The translations under genes were made by a program, and so were the position numbers. From JAMCXS01 sp046705545 (lineage in GTDB: Bacteria; Acidobacteriota; Terriglobia; UBA7540): 9,588 bases of DNA. Of this stretch, positions 5,943 to 9,588 are shown one piece after another. The notes under the pieces are model-generated. The model was given only the letters and a program-made list of their open reading frames with translations. It did not search any database and was not told the origin of the DNA. Each line of letters opens with the position of its first letter. Positions within the stretch are counted from its first letter, which is position 1. The stretch covers positions 1 through 9,588 of the forward strand of contig JBJKQF010000265.1 in the NCBI GenBank assembly GCA_046705545.1, read 5' to 3'.

Positions 5943-7604
5943 ATGGCCCTTTTCAAAGCTGTAAAAAAACCGGCAATTAAGGGAGCGTCGAACGCGGGCG
6001 CAGAAGTTAGCCACCTGCGCCCACGGTACATAGCCAAGACGCCCCCGTGCGCAGACAAGTGCCCCTGCGGGACGGACATTCGCGGCTGGGTCAACACCAT
6101 TGCCCAGGCGGCCGAGTACGGCCGCACCAACGAACAGGCTTACGAAATCGCCTGGAACACGATTACCGACCGTAACCCCTTCCCTGCCGTCTGCGGCCGC
6201 GTATGCCCCCATCCCTGCGAAGACGCCTGCAATCGAATCGAAAAAGACGGCGCGGTTGCTATCAACGCTCTCGAACGGTTTGTCGGCGACTTTGGAATTT
6301 CCCAAGGCCTCAAGCTCACGGCCCTGAGTGAAGAGAAACACGAAGAAAAGATCGCTGTTGTAGGTGCCGGACCAGCCGGGCTCTCTTGCGCCTATCAACT
6401 GGCCCGGCGCGGCTACCCGGTGACTGTTTTTGAAGCCTTCAGCAAGCCCGGTGGCATGTTGCGTTACGGAATCCCGCAATATCGCCTGCCCCGCAACGTG
6501 CTGGATGCTGAGATTCAGCGAATCCTCGACCTCGGCGTTGAGTTGAAATGCAACCAAGTTATTGGCAACGGGCTCTCGCTGGAGACGCTCAGAAACGAAT
6601 ACAAAGCGGTCTTTGTAGGCATCGGCGCCCACAAGGGCTTGAAGCTGGGCGTTCCCGGTGAGGACGCTCCCAACGTGTTCACGGGGACCCAGTTCCTGAA
6701 CCAGGTCAACCGAGGCGAATCGGTATCGCTGGGAAACAAGGTGGTTGTGATTGGCGGTGGCGATACGGCCATTGACGCGGCGCGCGTGAGCAAACGGCTG
6801 GGCGCCTCGGTCACCATCCTTTACCGCCGTTCGCGCCAGGAAATGCCGGCAATCAAACAAGAAATTCAGGGTGCGATCGAGGAAGGTGTTGATATCCAAT
6901 TTCTTGCCGCTCCCGTTGAGATCCTTGTGGCCGGCGGTCAGGCCACCGGCATGCGCTGCATCCGGATGGAATTGGGAGAGCCCGATGCCTCCGGGCGGCG
7001 GCGGCCGGTCCCGCAGCCGGGATCGGAGTTCGATCTCGAAGCCACGGCAATTATTGCAGCCATCAGCCAGGAGCCGGAGTTTGCAGGGCTCAACGGACTC
7101 CACGAAGGCAAAGATTGGATCAAAGCCGATGAGTGGGGAACGACCTGCGCCGACGGAGTTTACGCAGGCGGCGACGATATTGAACTGGGGTTGGTGACGA
7201 TCGCAATTTCCCAGGGACGTTTTGCCGCGGAAGCGATTGACGCTCGCCTGCGAGGAAGGACTGCAGAAAAGCCCATCCTCCCCGGAGTCATCAAGGCGGA
7301 CCACATCAAGCTGGGTCATTACGATAGCAGCCGTCCCCACGAGAGACCACGGGTCCCTGTGGCTGAGCGCGACATGGGAACCGAAATCGAGCAAAGTCTT
7401 CCGGAAGCTGAGGTGCTGGCGGAAGCCAAACGTTGCATGTCCTGCGGCATGTGCATGGACTGCGAAACGTGCTGGATGTTCTGCACCAACAACTGCTTCA
7501 CCAAACTTCCGAAAGGTGAACACTACAAGATCAAATTAGAGGTCTGCAACGGGTGCCAGAAGTGTGCCCAAGAGTGCCCGTGCGGGTATATCGAGATGGT
7601 CTAA
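5943..7604 (+). CDS. dsrL: DsrL, GltD-type Fe-S flavoprotein NAD(P)H:acceptor oxidoreductase
   Basis: 553 residues from the ATG at 5943; 5925 would add six. The order is: an N-terminal Fe-S region (C36, C40, C42, then C84, C88, C92, C96), an FAD fold with GAGPAG (141-146), an NAD(P)-binding fold with GGGDTA (271-276) and YRRSRQEMP (294-302), the closing FAD motif YAGGD (407-411), and a ferredoxin-like tail with C498, C501, C504, C507, C510, C514, C518 and C535-X2-C538-X2-C541-X3-C545. This is the GltD-like core plus C-terminal ferredoxin of DsrL, here shorter than the roughly 650-residue Allochromatium protein. Family work shows DsrL binds DsrAB and passes electrons between it and NAD(H). The double arginine R295/R296 is the type that holds the 2'-phosphate of NADP(H) in GltD, so NADP(H) use is my inference. 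Lying between dsrABD and dsrC, it is very likely a partner of DsrAB; an unrelated GltD-type reductase is the alternative. Confidence 0.85.
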   Translation: MALFKAVKKPAIKGASNAGAEVSHLRPRYIAKTPPCADKCPCGTDIRGWVNTIAQAAEYGRTNEQAYEIAWNTITDRNPFPAVCGRVCPHPCEDACNRIEKDGAVAINALERFVGDFGISQGLKLTALSEEKHEEKIAVVGAGPAGLSCAYQLARRGYPVTVFEAFSKPGGMLRYGIPQYRLPRNVLDAEIQRILDLGVELKCNQVIGNGLSLETLRNEYKAVFVGIGAHKGLKLGVPGEDAPNVFTGTQFLNQVNRGESVSLGNKVVVIGGGDTAIDAARVSKRLGASVTILYRRSRQEMPAIKQEIQGAIEEGVDIQFLAAPVEILVAGGQATGMRCIRMELGEPDASGRRRPVPQPGSEFDLEATAIIAAISQEPEFAGLNGLHEGKDWIKADEWGTTCADGVYAGGDDIELGLVTIAISQGRFAAEAIDARLRGRTAEKPILPGVIKADHIKLGHYDSSRPHERPRVPVAERDMGTEIEQSLPEAEVLAEAKRCMSCGMCMDCETCWMFCTNNCFTKLPKGEHYKIKLEVCNGCQKCAQECPCGYIEMV

Positions 7605-7610
7605 AGGAGA
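7604..7610 (+). promoter_or_regulatory. dsrC ribosome binding site AAGGAGA
   Basis: The heptamer overlaps the last base of the dsrL stop and stands eight bases before the ATG at 7619. It fixes the dsrC start: the same frame is open upstream into dsrL from 7553, which would give a false extra 22 residues. Confidence 0.85.
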
Positions 7611-7618
7611 TAGAGAGT

Positions 7619-7936
7619 ATGCCTACCTATCAAAGTGAAGGAAAGGTTTATGACGTTGACGAGGATGGCTTCCTCCAGGATCCCAGCCTTTGGAATGACG
7701 AGGTCGCCCGCGACTTTATGTCAACCGAAGGAATCTCTGAATTAACCGAGGACCACTGGAAGGTTATCCATTACATTCGCAACTACTACCAGCAGTTCGG
7801 CATTGCGCCGATGGTTCGCAAGGTTTGCAAGCAGACCGGCTTCAGCCTGAAGGAAATCTACAACCTGTTTCCCTCCGGGCCCGCCAAGGGAGCTTGCAAG
7901 CTGGCCGGCCTTCCCAAGCCTACCGGATGCGTGTAG
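7619..7936 (+). CDS. dsrC: DsrC, sulfur-carrier substrate protein of DsrAB
   Basis: 105 residues, the usual size. The flexible C-terminal arm carries both redox cysteines, C93 and the penultimate C104, ten residues apart (GPAKGACKLAGL ... PTGCV). Two cysteines mark a true DsrC; TusE-type homologues keep only the last one. In the family, DsrAB loads sulfite-derived sulfur between these cysteines as a trisulfide, which the DsrMKJOP membrane complex then reduces, releasing sulfide. The core has the helix-rich DsrC fold (for example HWKVIHYIRNYYQQFG, 46-61). The start at 7619 is supported by AAGGAGA. DsrC is encoded here between its two partners' genes (dsrAB/dsrL and dsrMK), whereas in many sulfate reducers dsrC is a separate gene. 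An extra cysteine, C70, lies in the core. Confidence 0.96.
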   Translation: MPTYQSEGKVYDVDEDGFLQDPSLWNDEVARDFMSTEGISELTEDHWKVIHYIRNYYQQFGIAPMVRKVCKQTGFSLKEIYNLFPSGPAKGACKLAGLPKPTGCV

Positions 7937-7940
7937 GAGG
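7935..7940 (+). promoter_or_regulatory. Ribosome binding site AGGAGG of the RsbRD-N-like gene
   Basis: A full-consensus AGGAGG that overlaps the dsrC stop codon and stands six bases before the ATG at 7947. Confidence 0.8.
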
Positions 7941-7946
7941 GCCCAG

Positions 7947-8429
7947 ATGCTGAAAGTTTCGTCAGAGCAGAAACAAGCAGTCTCGCAAGCATGGCTGGCT
8001 CTGACGCTTCAGACTTACCCCAGCCAGAGCATTCGATTTCTGCTTCACGAGACGGACGCCTTTCGGAATCCCGTGGGACAGGCTCTTAAGGATGGGATTC
8101 CTGTGCTGGTGGACCACCTCTTTGATCCCACCGCCCCGGCGAGAGCCCGCGAGGTTCTGGAGGGTATCGTACGGATCCGGGCAGTTCAGAATTTTTCTGC
8201 CAGAGAGGCTGTGGCGTTTGTGTTCCTGCTGAAAGGAATTCTTCACGAAAAGTTGCCAGCCGCCGAGGCGATTCGCCTTGAGATGGACAGCCGAGTGGAT
8301 GACCTGGCTTTGACCGCGTTCGATCTCTACACGAAGTGCCGGGAACAAATCACCGACATTCAGGTCAGCGAGGCCAAGCGCAGCGTCGCAATGCTGCAAA
8401 GATTTTATACAGAAGTTGAGGGACGGTGA
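7947..8429 (+). CDS. Stand-alone RsbRD N-terminal-like sensor domain protein
   Basis: 160 residues, soluble and helical, without signal peptide or membrane segment. The pattern FRNPVGQALKDGIPVLVDHL (39-58), then IVRIRAVQNFSAREAVAF (74-91) and FDLYTKCREQI (125-135), matches my memory of the N-terminal domain of RsbRD, a co-antagonist in the Bacillus stressosome. Here the partner STAS domain is absent, so stressosome assembly is not expected. From memory, such short proteins often precede dsrM in sulfate reducers, which points to a role with DsrMKJOP or DsrC, as yet undefined. The fold often resembles a globin-like non-heme sensor; H57 and H100 are the few candidate ligands and I cannot assign one. 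C131 is within the conserved KCRE segment. Identity of the domain is fairly sure; function is not known. Confidence 0.72.
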   Translation: MLKVSSEQKQAVSQAWLALTLQTYPSQSIRFLLHETDAFRNPVGQALKDGIPVLVDHLFDPTAPARAREVLEGIVRIRAVQNFSAREAVAFVFLLKGILHEKLPAAEAIRLEMDSRVDDLALTAFDLYTKCREQITDIQVSEAKRSVAMLQRFYTEVEGR

Positions 8430-8436
8430 TGGGTTC

Positions 8437-9432
8437 TTGAGTGCACTGACATCATTCATTTTGGTTTTGGTCGCAGTCGGTCTCTCATTCGTAGGCGGGG
8501 AGGCAAACAGTTCGCGTGTTTTCCTGGGCGTCGTCCTTCCGTACGCAGCGATCGCCGTTTTCCTGACGGGAATCGTTTACCGCGTTCTCAAATGGGCGGG
8601 TTCCCCAGTTCCCTTCCATATTCCCACCACCTGCGGACAGCAGAAATCGCTGCCTTGGATTAAATCGAGTTGGGTCGAGAGCCCTCACACAAGGCTTGGG
8701 GTCGCGGCTCGGATGGCGTTGGAGATTCTGCTTTTCCGTTCGCTTTTCCGAAACAGCCGCGCACAAATCCGCCGCGATGGACCGAGGCTTCTTTACGCAG
8801 AAAGCAAGTGGCTCTGGCTGGGGGCGCTGGCGTTCCACTGGTCGCTGCTCATCATTGTGCTGCGCCATTTGCGGTTCTTTATCACACCCGTGCCCCAATT
8901 CATCCTAAGGATGGACGCCATCGATGGTTTCTTTCAAGTCGGCGCCCCCCAGCTACTGGTGACCGATGTAGTTGTTGTCGTCGCAATCATTTTTCTGCTC
9001 CAACGCCGCTTGACCAACCCCAGAGTACGCTATATTTCCCTGTTCTCCGATTACTTTGCTCTTTTCCTGCTCCTGAGCATCGCCGTCACCGGAATTTTGA
9101 TGCGGTACTTCTTCAAAGTCGATCTTGAAGGAGTCAAGCAGCTTGCCGTTGGGTTGGTCACCTTTTCACCCACCGTGCCTGCCAGCGTCGGAGCACTCTT
9201 GTTTGTCCACCTGACCTTGGTGAGTTTCCTTTTGGCCTATTTCCCCTACAGCAAGTTGGTCCACTTGGGCGGAATCTTCTTGAGTCCGACGCGTAACTTG
9301 GCCAACGACAGCCGCATGGTAAGGCACGTGAACCCGTGGAACTACCCCGTCAAAGTTCATACCTACCAGGAATGGGAAGAGGAATTTCACGACAAGATCA
9401 AGGCCGCGGGACTGCCGCTGGAGAGCGAGTAG
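8437..9432 (+). CDS. dsrM: DsrM, cytochrome b subunit of the DsrMKJOP complex
   Basis: 331 residues from a TTG start at 8437. It is a NarI-like integral membrane cytochrome b with six hydrophobic segments at about 4-21, 28-50, 126-146, 170-189, 205-223 and 248-270. Candidate heme b ligands are H134 and H144 (FHWSLL, LRHLRFF) and H258 and H276 (FVHLT, KLVHLGG). The end LSPTRNLAND and RHVNPW is the DsrM signature. The family's job is to take electrons from menaquinol and pass them to DsrK, which reduces the DsrC trisulfide. No ATG or GTG in this frame lies near the front. TTG at 8416 would overlap the previous gene and add a charged RDGDGF stretch; TTG at 8437 starts right at the hydrophobic segment, so I prefer it. 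A purine run GAGGGA (8418-8423) is 13 bases away, so initiation looks weak. Confidence 0.92.
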   Translation: MSALTSFILVLVAVGLSFVGGEANSSRVFLGVVLPYAAIAVFLTGIVYRVLKWAGSPVPFHIPTTCGQQKSLPWIKSSWVESPHTRLGVAARMALEILLFRSLFRNSRAQIRRDGPRLLYAESKWLWLGALAFHWSLLIIVLRHLRFFITPVPQFILRMDAIDGFFQVGAPQLLVTDVVVVVAIIFLLQRRLTNPRVRYISLFSDYFALFLLLSIAVTGILMRYFFKVDLEGVKQLAVGLVTFSPTVPASVGALLFVHLTLVSFLLAYFPYSKLVHLGGIFLSPTRNLANDSRMVRHVNPWNYPVKVHTYQEWEEEFHDKIKAAGLPLESE

Positions 9433-9435
9433 AAG

Positions 9436-9588
9436 ATGCCAGAATCCCCTCCCAAACCCGAAGAACTCGTCCAGATCAGCTATGATCCTCCGGCCGCAGA
9501 CTGGCGGAAGACCCATACTGATTTTCAAAAGGGAACCTTTTGTTACAGCGCCGCAGCAAAGAACCTCCGCTATCTGGACCTGCCGAAT
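9436..9588 (+). CDS. dsrK: DsrK, catalytic Fe-S subunit of DsrMKJOP (3'-truncated)
   Basis: Only the first 51 codons are in the window, and the frame runs off its end. The start PESPPKPEELVQI, the following PPAADW, and YLDLPN at the end match the N-terminus of DsrK, an HdrD-like cytoplasmic protein that reduces the DsrC trisulfide at a special [4Fe-4S] centre. Those cluster motifs lie beyond the window. The ATG is three bases after the dsrM stop, with only weak purine-rich sequence in front (gagtagaag), so coupling to dsrM is likely. dsrJ, dsrO and dsrP are expected downstream. Confidence 0.88.
   Translation, partial: MPESPPKPEELVQISYDPPAADWRKTHTDFQKGTFCYSAAAKNLRYLDLPN

Noticed and set aside
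5913..7523. A 536-codon open frame on the minus strand opposite dsrL
   Set aside because: It lies fully antisense to a clear, motif-complete dsrL, shows no recognisable domain, and long antisense frames are usual opposite GC-biased genes.
7553..7618. Extension of dsrC upstream into dsrL
   Set aside because: True DsrC proteins are about 105 residues, and AAGGAGA points to the ATG at 7619.

Overview
The window is one stretch of a sulfite/sulfate respiration gene island. Every gene I can support lies on the + strand and they are packed end to end: 'qmoB (5'-truncated) - qmoC - dsrA - dsrB - dsrD - ferritin-like gene - dsrL - dsrC - RsbRD-N-like gene - dsrM - dsrK (3'-truncated). The largest gaps are 81 and 60 bases, so it reads as a single operon or a few overlapping transcription units. 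There are no tRNAs, rRNAs, insertion sequences, CRISPR arrays or intrinsic terminators that I can see.

Organism: moderately GC-rich DNA from a bacterium with a dissimilatory sulfur metabolism. DsrA, DsrB and DsrD look like those of sulfite/sulfate-reducing bacteria, yet a DsrL gene sits in the same run. From memory, dsrD and dsrL occur together in uncultured lineages such as dsr-bearing Acidobacteriota and a few other phyla, and not in classic Desulfovibrio-type reducers or in purple sulfur bacteria. Acidobacteriota is therefore my first guess, but the sequence alone cannot settle it.

Layout: 1-2749 encodes most of the Qmo complex, which exchanges electrons between the menaquinone pool and APS reductase. 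2831-5157 encodes the catalytic siroheme sulfite reductase DsrAB. 5167-5928 holds the activator DsrD and a small ferritin-like protein I cannot name. 5943-7604 encodes DsrL, an iron-sulfur flavoprotein of the GltD type that can link DsrAB to NAD(P)H. 7619-7936 encodes DsrC, the substrate protein that takes the DsrAB product as a trisulfide. 7947-8429 is a stand-alone RsbRD N-terminal-like domain. 8437-9588 starts the membrane complex DsrMKJOP, with the cytochrome b subunit DsrM and the first 51 codons of DsrK.

Together: Qmo handles the APS/sulfite step, DsrAB (modulated by DsrD) handles the sulfite/sulfide step on DsrC, DsrMK recycles DsrC against the quinone pool, and DsrL gives the enzyme a second, soluble electron route. 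The main points of interest are qmo fused directly to dsr, dsrD beside dsrL, a predicted NADP(H) preference in DsrL, the unnamed ferritin-like gene, a perfect hairpin with a GCAA loop just before the dsrA ribosome binding site, and a TTG start for dsrM. I see no wholly new system; the novelty is in the combination and in the two accessory genes.
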